Positions 32,397 to 40,373 of a stretch of 64,000 nucleotides of DNA are shown here, piece by piece. The position numbers were made by a program, and so were the translations under genes. Origin of the DNA: Actinoplanes philippinensis (GTDB lineage Bacteria > Actinomycetota > Actinomycetes > Mycobacteriales > Micromonosporaceae); NCBI RefSeq assembly GCF_900113015.1, contig NZ_FONV01000017.1, positions 124,001 to 188,000 on the forward strand, written 5' to 3'. Every line of letters starts with the position of its first letter. Within the stretch, counting starts at the first letter, position 1. The notes beneath the pieces were generated by a model. That model did not search any database and was not told where the DNA came from. It saw only the letters and a program-made list of their open reading frames with translations.

Positions 32397-32960
32397 TCAC
32401 AATACTGGAGGTGCCGGACGAGCCAGGCCGTCGATGACCTCAGCACCGGGAAGAGCGCCGAGAGCCGGGCCGGCAATGGCGATCTTGCTGTGCCGCACAC
32501 CCGAACCGATGATCACGTGCGGCGCGGCCACGACACGGGAATCGACGAGGATCGGCCAGTCGACCGGAAGCCCGATCGGGGTGATCCCGCCATGCTCCAT
32601 CCCGGTCAGCGACACCGCCTCGTCCATCGGCGCGAAGCTGGCTTTACGCACGTCGAGATGCCGCCGGATCACACCGTTCACGTCGGCCCGGGTGGTGGCG
32701 AGGATGATGCATGCCGCGTATCTGGTGACCCCGCTCCGACTGCCGGCCACGATCACGCAGTTGGCGGACTCGGCGAGGCTCACACCGTACGCCTCACAGA
32801 AAGCCGCGGTGTCCGCCAGCCCCGGATCGATCGGCGCCACCAGCACCTGGTCGGCGTCGATGGGCCCCTCGGGCGGCCAGACCGCCAGCGCCTTGGCGAC
32901 CGGCGGGGCGAGCAGATCAGGTCGGGACTGGGCGGGTTCGGTCTGGAGGCTTCCCATCAT
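32397..32960 (-). CDS. YbaK/ProX-type aminoacyl-tRNA deacylase
   Basis: 187 aa with the YbaK fold: AESANCVIVAGSRSGVTRYAACIILATTRADVNG, HLDVRKASFAPMDEAVSLTGMEHGGITPIGLP and VIIGSGVRHSKIAI. The conserved Lys (RKASFA) and GGITPIGLP loop support hydrolysis of mischarged tRNA such as Ala- or Cys-tRNA(Pro). It would complement the ProRS editing domain encoded 2 kb away, although no operon links them. ATG 32960 or 32957 is the start, after GAGGATGG. Confidence 0.88.
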   Translation of the reverse strand: MMGSLQTEPAQSRPDLLAPPVAKALAVWPPEGPIDADQVLVAPIDPGLADTAAFCEAYGVSLAESANCVIVAGSRSGVTRYAACIILATTRADVNGVIRRHLDVRKASFAPMDEAVSLTGMEHGGITPIGLPVDWPILVDSRVVAAPHVIIGSGVRHSKIAIAGPALGALPGAEVIDGLARPAPPVL

Positions 32961-33191
32961 CTCGCCATCCTCACCCACGCCGTTGATCACGGCACGCCGG
33001 ACCACCGGCTCGGATCACGGCAGTGACCGAACCGAGGAACAACCCGATGGGAAATGGTTACACCGACAACCGAGACAACGCACAGGCACCAGCCAAGGTC
33101 GCAGCGAGCCAGGACCACTACACAACGCCCGTTCCACGCCGAAGGAACACCTACATCGCGCGACAATATCGACAGTAATGAATCAATTGTC

Positions 33192-33812
33192 ATGGCGCTC
33201 AACAGCGCCCCGGCGGCAAGAGACGATAACGCCCACCGGACAGTAGTCCTGAAAAGCACCAGACGCAGCCATTTCCACAGCCATGACAGCGCCCCACGCC
33301 AGAAAGAGCCGCGAAAGCGCTCAGATTCGACCGGATCATGCCGACCGTCAGGGGTTGTGGAGGATCGTCGGCAAGCGCGCGTAGGGACCGTCAGTGGCCT
33401 CGCGTTGATGACCGGCGCCACGGCACTGGTAGCCGTCTCCGGCGGCCATCATTCGATCTTCGCCGTCCTGCTGCTGGGCCTGCTGGCACTGGTGATGGCG
33501 CACGCTCTCGTCGTCGAGATCCAGCGTCAGGCCCGCCGCCGATCGCAGGTTGTCTGGTATCACACGGACACCGTCAACACCATCCTGCTGGGCTGCTGGG
33601 CACTCATCGCGGCCGCCACCACCACGACCCCGTTCCCAGCACTGCCGGTGCGCGCCATCAGCGCCCTGCTGGCCGCCGGATACACCGCGGCCTGCTTCTA
33701 CTTCGTCATGGAACGCCGCCGGGCCGTCACGTCCCCGTCGCGTCCGGCGCCCGCCCCCGCACCGGCCGTCGATGCGAGGGATCCGCTCGCGGACTCGACC
33801 CCGTCGGTCTGA
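33192..33812 (+). CDS. Hypothetical small membrane protein
   Basis: About 206 aa, not recognised. A basic, Ser/His/Arg-rich N-terminal part precedes hydrophobic segments: TVSGLALMTGATALVAVSGG, SIFAVLLLGLLALVMAHALV, TVNTILLGCWALIAAATTTT and AISALLAAGYTAACFYFVME. A Pro/Ala-rich tail follows. The start is uncertain (ATG 33192, or shorter); none has a good ribosome-binding site. The tail overlaps the 3' end of the opposing Nudix gene by 115 bp. Confidence 0.5.
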   Translation: MALNSAPAARDDNAHRTVVLKSTRRSHFHSHDSAPRQKEPRKRSDSTGSCRPSGVVEDRRQARVGTVSGLALMTGATALVAVSGGHHSIFAVLLLGLLALVMAHALVVEIQRQARRRSQVVWYHTDTVNTILLGCWALIAAATTTTPFPALPVRAISALLAAGYTAACFYFVMERRRAVTSPSRPAPAPAPAVDARDPLADSTPSV

Positions 33813-34282
33813 CCGTCGAGCGTCGGCAGCACCACCATCAACGGCGGCACCGGCACACCGTTGGTCTCGATCGGCAGCTCGGGCACCGGCAGCCAGTCGA
33901 CCCCGAGCTGCTCGGGCCCGAAGCCGTCATCTCGCCCGACCCGCGGCTCGCCGTCGGCGACGGTCACCGCGAAGACCGACGTCATGCCCGACGGGTAGGG
34001 CATCTCAAGCACATAGCGGGCGTTGCTGACAACAAGGCCGGTCTCCTCGAAGACCTCGCGCCGCAGAGCCTCCTCGGCCGTCTCACCGGGGCGCAGGCCG
34101 CCACCGGGAAGGGTCCACCACTCTCCGCCACCGGATCGCCGGCTGCGCTCGTGCACCATCAGCACACGGCCGTCTCGGACGATCACGGCGGCGGCCCGTC
34201 TTCGTTCATCCACGACATGCAGGCTAACCGCATGAACGGTGCCGCGCAGGCTCTCGTCATTCCTCTGTGGATAACCCGGCAC
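33698..34282 (-). CDS. Nudix hydrolase
   Basis: About 194 aa (171 from GTG 34213). The complete Nudix box GGGLRPGETAEEALRREVFEETGL gives the metal-binding REVxEExG motif (from about residue 59). Preceding strands read AAAVIVRDGRVLMVHERSRRSGGGEWWTLPGG. It hydrolyses a nucleoside diphosphate linked to another group; the substrate is unknown. The Gly/Ala/Arg-rich C-terminal tail overlaps the opposite gene. A DnaA box TGTGGATAA (34266-34274) lies at the extreme 5' end of the longest frame, making the shorter start more likely. Confidence 0.85.
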   Translation of the reverse strand: MPGYPQRNDESLRGTVHAVSLHVVDERRRAAAVIVRDGRVLMVHERSRRSGGGEWWTLPGGGLRPGETAEEALRREVFEETGLVVSNARYVLEMPYPSGMTSVFAVTVADGEPRVGRDDGFGPEQLGVDWLPVPELPIETNGVPVPPLMVVLPTLDGQTDGVESASGSLASTAGAGAGAGRDGDVTARRRSMTK

Positions 34283-34307
34283 ATACCGTTAACGGTCGAA
34301 TACACAT

Positions 34308-34976
34308 CTATGGCTTCGGAACGGCTACCAGCAGATATGACAAAGTCTTCAGCCATTCCTCAGCAAGCTTGATATGGGTGCGGGCGGCGAGGAAGGTGAG
34401 CGCCGCCGGCGTCGGTTCAGCCGGCCCGTTCTTGCCGGACAAGCCCGCTGCCAGCAGATCCGGCCGCATCTCGTCGACCTTGCTGCCGATGGCGCGCTCC
34501 GGAGCCGAGGTGTCGAGATCAAGTGCGAGATCTCCGTCACGGTAGATCATGAGACGCCCCGGTTTTCCGCCCCCACCCCGGTATCCGAATACCCACCGCT
34601 TGGCGGACAGCGGCTGGACGATCTGCGGGGTGACGCCAAGGGAGCCGTTGTCCTCCACGACGACCGTCCAGTTGCCGGTCCGGATCATGCCGACGAAGAA
34701 CCTGGTCCGCACTCCGGCTTCGCCGTCGCCCGGCCCGAGGACCCGGGGCCACTCCACCCGTTCCAGCTCCTCGCCGTGCAGTTTCTCAATGAGCGGGTAC
34801 GGCGTGATCCCGCGCACCAGAGTGAAACAGAACCCGCTCGTCAGGCCGGGATGCCGATCCGGCCAGCTGTAGTCCAGCGGGGCGGCGGTGGACGGACGCG
34901 GCTCGGCGACACCGGGTGAACCACACCCGGCGAGGGCGGCAAGCGGCGGAAGGAGCAGGACCGAGCGGCGTTTCAC
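34308..34976 (-). CDS. Lipoprotein, DUF6461-like
   Basis: 222 aa. A short signal peptide with lipobox LAGC (Cys18) is followed by a soluble domain with FCFTLVRGITPYPLIEKLHG and NWTVVVEDNGSLGVTPQIVQPLS, then AARTHIKLAEEWLKTL. The pattern resembles DUF6461 proteins of actinomycetes, which I recall only approximately. No enzymatic motif. Starts at ATG 34976. The 300 bases up to the element edge contain a 22-bp direct repeat with the unit GCTGAGCCCCCATGGA (near 35165-35205) and no gene. Confidence 0.7.
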   Translation of the reverse strand: MKRRSVLLLPPLAALAGCGSPGVAEPRPSTAAPLDYSWPDRHPGLTSGFCFTLVRGITPYPLIEKLHGEELERVEWPRVLGPGDGEAGVRTRFFVGMIRTGNWTVVVEDNGSLGVTPQIVQPLSAKRWVFGYRGGGGKPGRLMIYRDGDLALDLDTSAPERAIGSKVDEMRPDLLAAGLSGKNGPAEPTPAALTFLAARTHIKLAEEWLKTLSYLLVAVPKP

Positions 34977-35278
34977 CTACCTAGTAGATCAAAGATCGAA
35001 GGTGCGTAACGCCCCCGTCATGGTTGACACCTGCCATTCCACGGTGAGTGAGCAGGCGCGACGAGATTTTTCGCAGTTTCCGGCCGACAGGGCCCGCTGC
35101 GAGCCGGAGTGCCCTGCCGGTATCCCGACTGCAGGGCCGGCGGCCGCCAGGCCTTCACCGTTGCGCTGAGCCCCCATGGAACAAGGCTGAGCCCCCATGG
35201 ACAAGAAAGCTGAAGCCTCCGAACGAGAAGCGGAGGGGCCCTCGGGCAGGAAGCACGAGAACCGGCTCGGGAACAAGA

Positions 35279-35305
35279 AACGCCGCCCGGCATCCGGACG
35301 GCGTT
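35279..35305 (-). terminator. Original tRNA-Ala terminator, now separated from its gene
   Basis: A 12-bp stem with one mismatch (35279-35290 with 35294-35305, loop CAT). On the minus strand it follows the attachment site by 13 bases, and the minus-strand sequence after the stem is T-rich (TTTCTTGTT). In an element-free chromosome it would end transcription 12-13 bases after tRNA-Ala. Confidence 0.65.
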
Positions 35306-35317
35306 CGAGAATGGGTG

Positions 35318-35342
35318 GTGGAGCCCAGGGGACTTGAACCCC
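35318..35342. repeat. Attachment site, distal copy (att)
   Basis: 25 bp identical to the 3' end of tRNA-Ala (from GTGGAGCCCAGGGG to the ACCCC of the T arm). The tRNA resemblance stops one base later. The element starts here. Confidence 0.9.
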
Positions 35343-35441
35343 CAATCCAAGATCATGGATCAAGGTACGGTCAAATCATCCCCTGAGCTGGCGTTCCTTT
35401 AGATCATCTTCTGACGTCTGACAGCACTTTGCGGGCTCATG

Positions 35442-35459
35442 TGGTCCCGATGTGGTCCC
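35442..35459. repeat. Putative arm-type site, distal end
   Basis: TGGTCCCGATGTGGTCCC, identical to 48695-48712 in the same orientation. Itself a tandem duplication of an ATGTGGTCCCG unit. It lies 100 bases inside the distal att copy. Confidence 0.6.
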
Positions 35460-35571
35460 GTTGATCTTGTGGCACGGTTAGCCCTGCGTCGCGCAGCGCC
35501 CCGGCACCACTCGCCACCAGAACCACCATTCCCGGTGGCAAGCCGCGAAGCGGCGCGGCAGCAACTTCACG

Positions 35572-35748
35572 GTGACCATTCGGCGTGCGGCAGCACGCTA
35601 CCTTCGTGAATCATTCGTACCGATGGTCTTCGAAGTTGGTGGTTCGTGGGCGCTAGAAGTGGGTCGCCGGATGCGCGATCGGCTGTTCGTTGACGAGCAG
35701 GCCGCGGTGTCCATCGACAAGCGGACCATCGATAGAATTCCGGCATGA
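35572..35748 (+). CDS. Possible small ORF coupled to the lipoprotein gene
   Basis: 58 codons from GTG 35572 (TIRRAAARYLRESFVPMVFE...), ending in a TGA that overlaps the ATG of the following lipoprotein gene. The overlap argues for coupling, but there is no recognisable ribosome-binding site or family. May be spurious. Confidence 0.3.
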   Translation: MTIRRAAARYLRESFVPMVFEVGGSWALEVGRRMRDRLFVDEQAAVSIDKRTIDRIPA

Positions 35749-36416
35749 TTCGGTACTGGTCGATATTCTCTGTGGGGGTGGCACTGGGGGCCCTAACAGG
35801 CTGCACCGCCCATGAACAGCCCAACCCAGCGTCGTCGTCGACGACGACCAGCCTGCCTTCGTACTTTTCATCGTTGGGAACGGAGTGCCCGGTTCTCAGT
35901 TCTCCGGAGTCCACGAGATTCACCGGGTCCCGGACGGGCCAATGGATGCTCCTCCCGGAGAAGAGCGCCATCATCGACTGGGTCGACTGCGGCTGGCGCC
36001 CACCGACAGGTGCTCCATGGGTCACCGTGAACATCCGCATCCATCTGGACGGTTCGACACCCCACGACACCGCGTACGAATATGCCGAGCGTGATTTCAC
36101 TAAAACTCGCGACCAGTCCCTGAACATGGCACGAACGGATCCTTCGGGTGCGGTCCGGGCCGCCGAACGCACGACGCCGTCCGGCGCCGCTGTCGTGATC
36201 GTCGACGCTGGCGATGACCGGGTGCCGCCGGAGGTCGACGAACTGAGGCAGACGATCCGCATCGGGAACGCCCTGATCACGGTCAAGCTGTACGAAGCAC
36301 GAGAGACAGAAGAAGCCCATCCTGACAAGCTGATGACCGATCTGGTCGCCACAGCCGACGCGATCACAGCCGAGTTCGTCGAGCATCTGGCACGGCAGCA
36401 GACAGCACCAGCGTAA
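35745..36416 (+). CDS. Hypothetical lipoprotein on the AICE
   Basis: 223 aa, not recognised. Signal peptide with lipobox LTGC (Cys20), a Ser/Thr-rich spacer, then a soluble extracytoplasmic domain with two further Cys (ECPVLSS, DWVDCGW). The composition resembles DUF3558-type lipoproteins, but the match is not convincing. Its location at the end opposite int suggests cargo. It might act in surface or entry exclusion, which is a guess. Confidence 0.65.
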   Translation: MIRYWSIFSVGVALGALTGCTAHEQPNPASSSTTTSLPSYFSSLGTECPVLSSPESTRFTGSRTGQWMLLPEKSAIIDWVDCGWRPPTGAPWVTVNIRIHLDGSTPHDTAYEYAERDFTKTRDQSLNMARTDPSGAVRAAERTTPSGAAVVIVDAGDDRVPPEVDELRQTIRIGNALITVKLYEARETEEAHPDKLMTDLVATADAITAEFVEHLARQQTAPA

Positions 36417-36620
36417 GAAGACCCAGCGCTGAACTGTGGATACGGTTCTATCCACCATCGGCGGTAACGACTCAGCGTTGCTGGCGTCTCGGCGCGTGCA
36501 GCCCGTCGTTCAGGTCAGGTCGCCGTTCTCGCCCAGATCAACACCGGACACAATGAGAAGTGGCCGGTGCGCCGGCCGATGCCGGGCGGAGCCCGCCAGC
36601 AGGCCGAGCGCATCCGGCCA

Positions 36621-36640
36621 GCGCCGCGCTTGCGCGGCGC
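36621..36640 (+). terminator. GC-rich hairpin after the lipoprotein gene
   Basis: GCGCCGCGC and GCGCGGCGC form a perfect 9-bp stem with a TT loop, about 200 bases after the stop. The spacer 36417-36812 holds no gene that can be supported. Confidence 0.5.
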
Positions 36641-36812
36641 CTTGATCCATAACAGCACAACTCGGCAGTACGAAGGGTCAATGTGAGCCTGCACGACCCA
36701 CCCGACAGACACGCGTCTGACCTGGTGCAGGTGTCGACAACGCGCTTTGTTAGCGGCAGGAGAGTGCAGCTCGCGCCAAGTCCACGAAGCCGGTCATATC
36801 GGATCTGGCATT

Positions 36813-37067
36813 GTGGAACGCGTGGATTACAACCCAGAGCGGGTGACGATTGTTCGAGCGCGCTACGGCGGGCTCTATGAGCCCGGGACCTGGGTAGCTT
36901 TCGCGTGCTGGCCAGAGGATCTGTCGCCTGATTGGAATGCCGATGACGCGACGTGCGCCGGCTTCTTCGCGGAACGGGCCGACGAGACCGGCGGCGGAGA
37001 CTCGCCCCAAGAGGCATACGCGGACCTCCTGCAACGACTGGCTGCACGACGAAAGCGCCTCAGATAG
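36813..37067 (+). CDS. Hypothetical small protein
   Basis: About 84 aa (81 from GTG 36822), not recognised. Compact, with RARYGGLYEPGTWVAFACWP and a C-terminal GDSPQEAYADLLQRLAARRKRL helix. The pattern of a short beta segment followed by a DSPxEAxxDL helix is reminiscent of HicB-like or DUF1902-like folds, without proof. Followed after about 105 bases by another small gene. Confidence 0.5.
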   Translation: MERVDYNPERVTIVRARYGGLYEPGTWVAFACWPEDLSPDWNADDATCAGFFAERADETGGGDSPQEAYADLLQRLAARRKRLR

Positions 37068-37135
37068 CGATTGCGCAAATGCGGACGCTGGGTGGCAACG
37101 CGCGACTCGCGGCAGTTGAGTGAACCTCGTCCTGA

Positions 37136-37158
37136 CACCAGGATGTCGCATCCTGGTG
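37136..37158. promoter_or_regulatory. 10-bp-arm palindrome between two small genes
   Basis: CACCAGGATG and CATCCTGGTG with a TCG loop, 13 bases before the next GTG start. It may be a terminator for the preceding gene or an operator/leader hairpin that covers the ribosome-binding region of the next. Confidence 0.5.
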
Positions 37159-37171
37159 CGATGATCAGCAG

Positions 37172-37459
37172 GTGGATGAGGAGCATGCGCGGGTCTTGGC
37201 TCGTCGCGGGAACTTTGCGGTGACACAGCTGGATGGCCGGGCATTCCCAGGAGTTCACGTCCAAGGCGACACCTTCGCCGAGTTGTACCGCCAGCTCCAG
37301 GATGCCGTGAGCCGGCTACACGATGCTCGGGATGACGCTGACTCATGGGGCGATCTTGAAGACGCCGTCAAGGAAATGGCGAGTGTGTTGCGCTTCTACG
37401 AGGAGGCGCTGGAAGCCAATGGGATCCGGCGACCTTACTCCCATCAAGCCGCCGACTGA
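37172..37459 (+). CDS. DUF6959-like small protein
   Basis: 95 aa. GNFAVTQLDGRAFPGVHVQGDTFAELYRQLQ is close to the DUF6959 pattern as I recall it (GNFAV...R.FPGV..QGDS). The rest is an acidic helical region ending FYEEALEANGIRRPY. No function known. The GTG start has weak Shine-Dalgarno support and directly follows a palindrome. Confidence 0.6.
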   Translation: MDEEHARVLARRGNFAVTQLDGRAFPGVHVQGDTFAELYRQLQDAVSRLHDARDDADSWGDLEDAVKEMASVLRFYEEALEANGIRRPYSHQAAD

Positions 37460-37533
37460 GGTTCTTGCGACGCACTCAACTCGGCATGTGAGTTAACGTC
37501 GCGTCCTTCATGGGGGGGGCATGACAGAGCGGA

Positions 37534-38064
37534 TTAGACGTGTTGTAGTGCCAACTGCCAGGGGTAGGTCGCCGAGGCGTTGCCTCCGGTGCCTGGTTCG
37601 TGGGGTTCGAACTCTTCAGGTCCGTACAGCACGCGGATTCCGGTTTCTTCGCGGAGTTGCTGGATGCTTCGGCGGAAGGGTGCGCGGGAGGCTAAGGCGC
37701 TGTTGACGAAGGGCAGGATGACGACCGGGATGCCGAGTCCGGGGGCTTCGGCGAGGAGGCCGAGGGCGTAGGTGTCAGAGGTGCCCTGGGCGAATTTGTT
37801 GATGGTGTTGTAGGTGGCGGGGGCGACGATTATGGCGTCGGCTCGTGGGCTTCGTGGTTCTCCTGGTTTGCGGTACTGGCTGCGGACGGGGCGGCCGGTC
37901 TGTTGTTCCAGGGCGGGGATGTCAATGAAGTCGAGGGCTGGCGGGGTGGCGATGAGTTGGACGGTCCACCCGTCGTCCTGCGCGAGTTTGACCAGAGTGC
38001 CGACCTCGCCGGCGGGGCCGGCGGCGCAGACGATGATGTAGAGGACTTTCGGGTCGGTGGTCAT
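37534..38064 (-). CDS. Flavoprotein (HFCD family)
   Basis: 176 aa, one flavoprotein domain (PF02441-like). Seen are KVLYIIVCAAGPAGEVGTLVKLAQ, the FMN-binding ADAIIVAPATYNTINKFAQGTSDTYALGLLAEA and PVVILPFVNSALASRAPF. Members bind FMN and decarboxylate cysteine-like thiols (EpiD/Dfp) or act as lyase subunits. The family's PASANT-type motif is here PATYNT. The gene is coupled by a 4-bp overlap to the XRE regulator gene upstream; this pair recurs on actinomycete elements. The substrate is unknown. Confidence 0.85.
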   Translation of the reverse strand: MTTDPKVLYIIVCAAGPAGEVGTLVKLAQDDGWTVQLIATPPALDFIDIPALEQQTGRPVRSQYRKPGEPRSPRADAIIVAPATYNTINKFAQGTSDTYALGLLAEAPGLGIPVVILPFVNSALASRAPFRRSIQQLREETGIRVLYGPEEFEPHEPGTGGNASATYPWQLALQHV

Positions 38065-39524
38065 GCGGCGATTCCCAGGCTGTCGGCGAATTCGCGGGCT
38101 TCGCGGCGGATGCTGATCGGGGCGGTGGCGACCAGGTCGCCGACGAGTCGGCGGGTGTTGGGGCGCCGGGTGATCTCTTCGGGGGCGATCTGTTCGGCGG
38201 CGCGGATCATGTGCAGGGCCTGCTCGTGTTTGCTCCACATCAGGAACGCTCGGGTGGCGTCGAGCAGCAGGGCTGCCTTGCGCTCGTTGATGGGCAGGGC
38301 ATCTAGGTCGACGCGGCGGGCGTAGTCGATGGCGGTTCCGGCGTCGCCGAGTCGGATGGCGGCGTTGACGCGGTGGCAGAGCACGTTGTTGGGGCCGAAG
38401 GCGGTCCACATGTGGTTGCCTTCGTGGCCGAGACGGTGGCCGGCTTGTTCGGCTTCGTCGAGTAGTTCGGTGGTGGTGTGCCGGTTGCCGTCGTGGGCGG
38501 CTGCGATGGCGCCGCGTAGCAGCAGGGAGCCGTAGACCGAGAGGTCGTCGTCGGTGGGCTGCGTCAAGGCTGCGTTCATGCGCTGGGCCGCGGTGCTGGC
38601 GTTGGTGGCCGCAGCTCGGTGGTGGCCGCCGTCCATGAGTGCGTGCGTGATGATCCGGGCGCTGGAGCCGATCATCAGGGGGATCTCGGTCTGCTCGGCG
38701 GCGTGGACGCTGCGGTCGGCGGCGAGCCAGGCCAGGCCCTTGTCACCGTGCTTGATCAGGATGGATGCGGCGACGTGGTACGCCTCCGCCGACAGGGCAT
38801 GCGCCTCACGCCGGTGAGTGTCGTTGACGGCGACGGATGCGGCACGCAGTGATCGCAACAACGGCGGGAGCATGGTGAGTACGTCTCCGTACTTGCATGC
38901 CTGGTAGTCGCGCTTGGCGGTGCCGACCGTGGCCGACAGGCGGTTCAGGTCGGTGGGGCCGGCGGGCGCTATCGGGTGCTCGGTCAGAACGGTGGCCAGG
39001 TCGTTGAGGGTGCTGCCGGTGGCGGGTACGGGGGCCACGTCGGCGCTGGCCAGGATGGCACCGAAGAGGCCGGCTCCGGTCAGGCCGACGAACTCGCGAC
39101 GTCGCACGGCGTTGTCCTCCTCCGGTCGCCGATCTCTTTCCACGCTACGCGCGGGACGCAGAGTGCCCGGTGATCTAGAGGCGGAACCATCACCGGCTGG
39201 GATATGGCGGGGCGCGAGTCCGAGGGTGGTGCGGGCCGAGTCGGGCAGTTGGAGGCCGTCGGCGATTCGTTCGTACACCTCAAGGGTTGTGACGTGCTGG
39301 CTGCCGGCCATGATGCCGCTGACCTTGCCCTGGCTCATGCCGATCAGGCTGCCGATCGCGGTCTGCGAGAGGCCGGCGTGCTGGCGCACGAGTTGGAGGA
39401 CACGGCCCATCGCGCGGGAACGCAAGGCGGTGACCATCTCGGGCCGGTTCCACAAGGAGCCCGGAATCTCGGACCTCAATGAAGTTTCCCCCCGAAACTG
39501 CGGCAATGTCGCGTAGAGATCCAT
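38061..39524 (-). CDS. XRE-family regulator with TPR-like C-terminal domain
   Basis: About 487 aa. The HTH spans about 42-94 (VLQLVRQHAGLSQTAIGSLIGMSQGKVSGIM). An RRREFVGLTGAGLFGAILAS stretch (about 141-160) resembles a twin-arginine signal but lies mid-protein, as in other regulators of this class. The C-terminal part consists of helical TPR-like repeats. It probably controls the coupled flavoprotein gene and perhaps the divergent small-gene operon. The start is uncertain: ATG 39524 (MDLYATLPQFRG) is preferred over a frame extending to 39632. Confidence 0.85.
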   Translation of the reverse strand: MDLYATLPQFRGETSLRSEIPGSLWNRPEMVTALRSRAMGRVLQLVRQHAGLSQTAIGSLIGMSQGKVSGIMAGSQHVTTLEVYERIADGLQLPDSARTTLGLAPRHIPAGDGSASRSPGTLRPARSVERDRRPEEDNAVRRREFVGLTGAGLFGAILASADVAPVPATGSTLNDLATVLTEHPIAPAGPTDLNRLSATVGTAKRDYQACKYGDVLTMLPPLLRSLRAASVAVNDTHRREAHALSAEAYHVAASILIKHGDKGLAWLAADRSVHAAEQTEIPLMIGSSARIITHALMDGGHHRAAATNASTAAQRMNAALTQPTDDDLSVYGSLLLRGAIAAAHDGNRHTTTELLDEAEQAGHRLGHEGNHMWTAFGPNNVLCHRVNAAIRLGDAGTAIDYARRVDLDALPINERKAALLLDATRAFLMWSKHEQALHMIRAAEQIAPEEITRRPNTRRLVGDLVATAPISIRREAREFADSLGIAA

Positions 39525-39605
39525 CGTGGACCACCGATAGCCCATCCCGTCAAGGGATACCGCGCTGCGATGGGCGTAAAGGGTCATTCGATCGAGGCTG
39601 TACGC

Positions 39606-39800
39606 ATGACGAGCGATCAGGTCAACGAACACATCTCTGGATCGTGTCGTGGTTGCGAGGGCCGCGGCTGGCGGCTTGCGTCGCAGCGTCGGGTGATCCG
39701 TACCGACGAGATGGTCATGCGGATGGTGCGTCGGGCCTGCCCCGATTGTTCAACGATGCGCCCCGCTCGGACGTCCCGGTCACGCGGATCGCTGTCCTGA
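39606..39800 (+). CDS. Small zinc-ribbon-like protein
   Basis: 64 aa. Two CxxC pairs, CRGC and CPDC, about 30 residues apart form a probable zinc knuckle (SCRGCEGRGWRLASQRRVIR...RRACPDC). ATG 39606 has GAGG 8 bases upstream. It is divergent from the XRE gene and first of a set of small genes. Similar proteins occur on other actinomycete elements, to my recollection. Confidence 0.65.
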   Translation: MTSDQVNEHISGSCRGCEGRGWRLASQRRVIRTDEMVMRMVRRACPDCSTMRPARTSRSRGSLS

Positions 39801-39918
39801 GAATCGCCGATCTGTTGTTCCGGCATTTCCACGCCCTGCTCGTGCTGACAGTTCCACTCCGGGTCATTGAGGCGCTCGTGGGTTGTGCCGGGCTCCACTG
39901 CGAGCGGAGGAAGCCGTG

Positions 39919-40143
39919 ATGCACCGTAAAGCCCGTCGGATCTGGTTTCGTCGTTCCCGTTGTACGTGTGGGTTGCCGTGGCCGTGTCTGGAGTTGCGGC
40001 TCGCGCAGATCCGTTCCCGGCCTGCGCCGCAACCGCCGGGCTGGGCGCGGCCGACCGAGGTGTTTCCTCAGGTCGGGCGGGTCGGGCGGCTGACCCCGGC
40101 GCAGGAGTACCGGGCCGGCGGCCCGCGGCGGCGGTCGGCATGA
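39919..40143 (+). CDS. Small PWPC-motif protein
   Basis: 74 aa, strongly basic. The motif CTCGLPWPC (about residues 15-23) is shared in form with CLACTLPWPC of the next gene. The rest is Arg/Pro-rich. GAGGAAG precedes the ATG. The stop overlaps the next ATG (ATGA). Function unknown; the Cys pattern suggests metal binding. Confidence 0.65.
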   Translation: MHRKARRIWFRRSRCTCGLPWPCLELRLAQIRSRPAPQPPGWARPTEVFPQVGRVGRLTPAQEYRAGGPRRRSA

Positions 40144-40373
40144 CCGATCCCCTGGCCGCGGGAGCGGCTCATCAGCCGGACCCGGCGACGTACGCCTGTC
40201 TCGCGTGCACGTTGCCGTGGCCGTGCACGCCGGCGCGGGATTACCTGGTCGCCTCGACTCCGGACCGGGTTCAGTTGGCGATGCGGATGTGGGACGAGTT
40301 GGAGAAGGTCGCCGGGCTGGACGGCCAGCATCCCGCGGACCTGTTCGACCGGTTCCTGCGATGGATGCGATGA
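40140..40373 (+). CDS. Small PWPC-motif protein, second copy type
   Basis: 77 aa. YACLACTLPWPCTPARDYL (about 18-36) carries the CxxCxxPWPC motif, followed by an acidic helix (RMWDELEKVAGLDGQHPADLFDRFLRWMR). Overlaps its neighbours by 4 bp on both sides, so it is part of a translationally coupled trio. Function unknown. Confidence 0.7.
   Translation: MTDPLAAGAAHQPDPATYACLACTLPWPCTPARDYLVASTPDRVQLAMRMWDELEKVAGLDGQHPADLFDRFLRWMR

Noticed and set aside
35318..35400. A second, truncated tRNA gene at the distal end of the element
   Set aside because: Only 25 bp of tRNA 3' sequence match; no anticodon or D arm follows, so it is just the att copy.
37521..37706. Small Arg-rich open frame after a run of eight G
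   Set aside because: Antisense to the flavoprotein gene and of nonsense composition; the G-run only imitates a ribosome-binding site.
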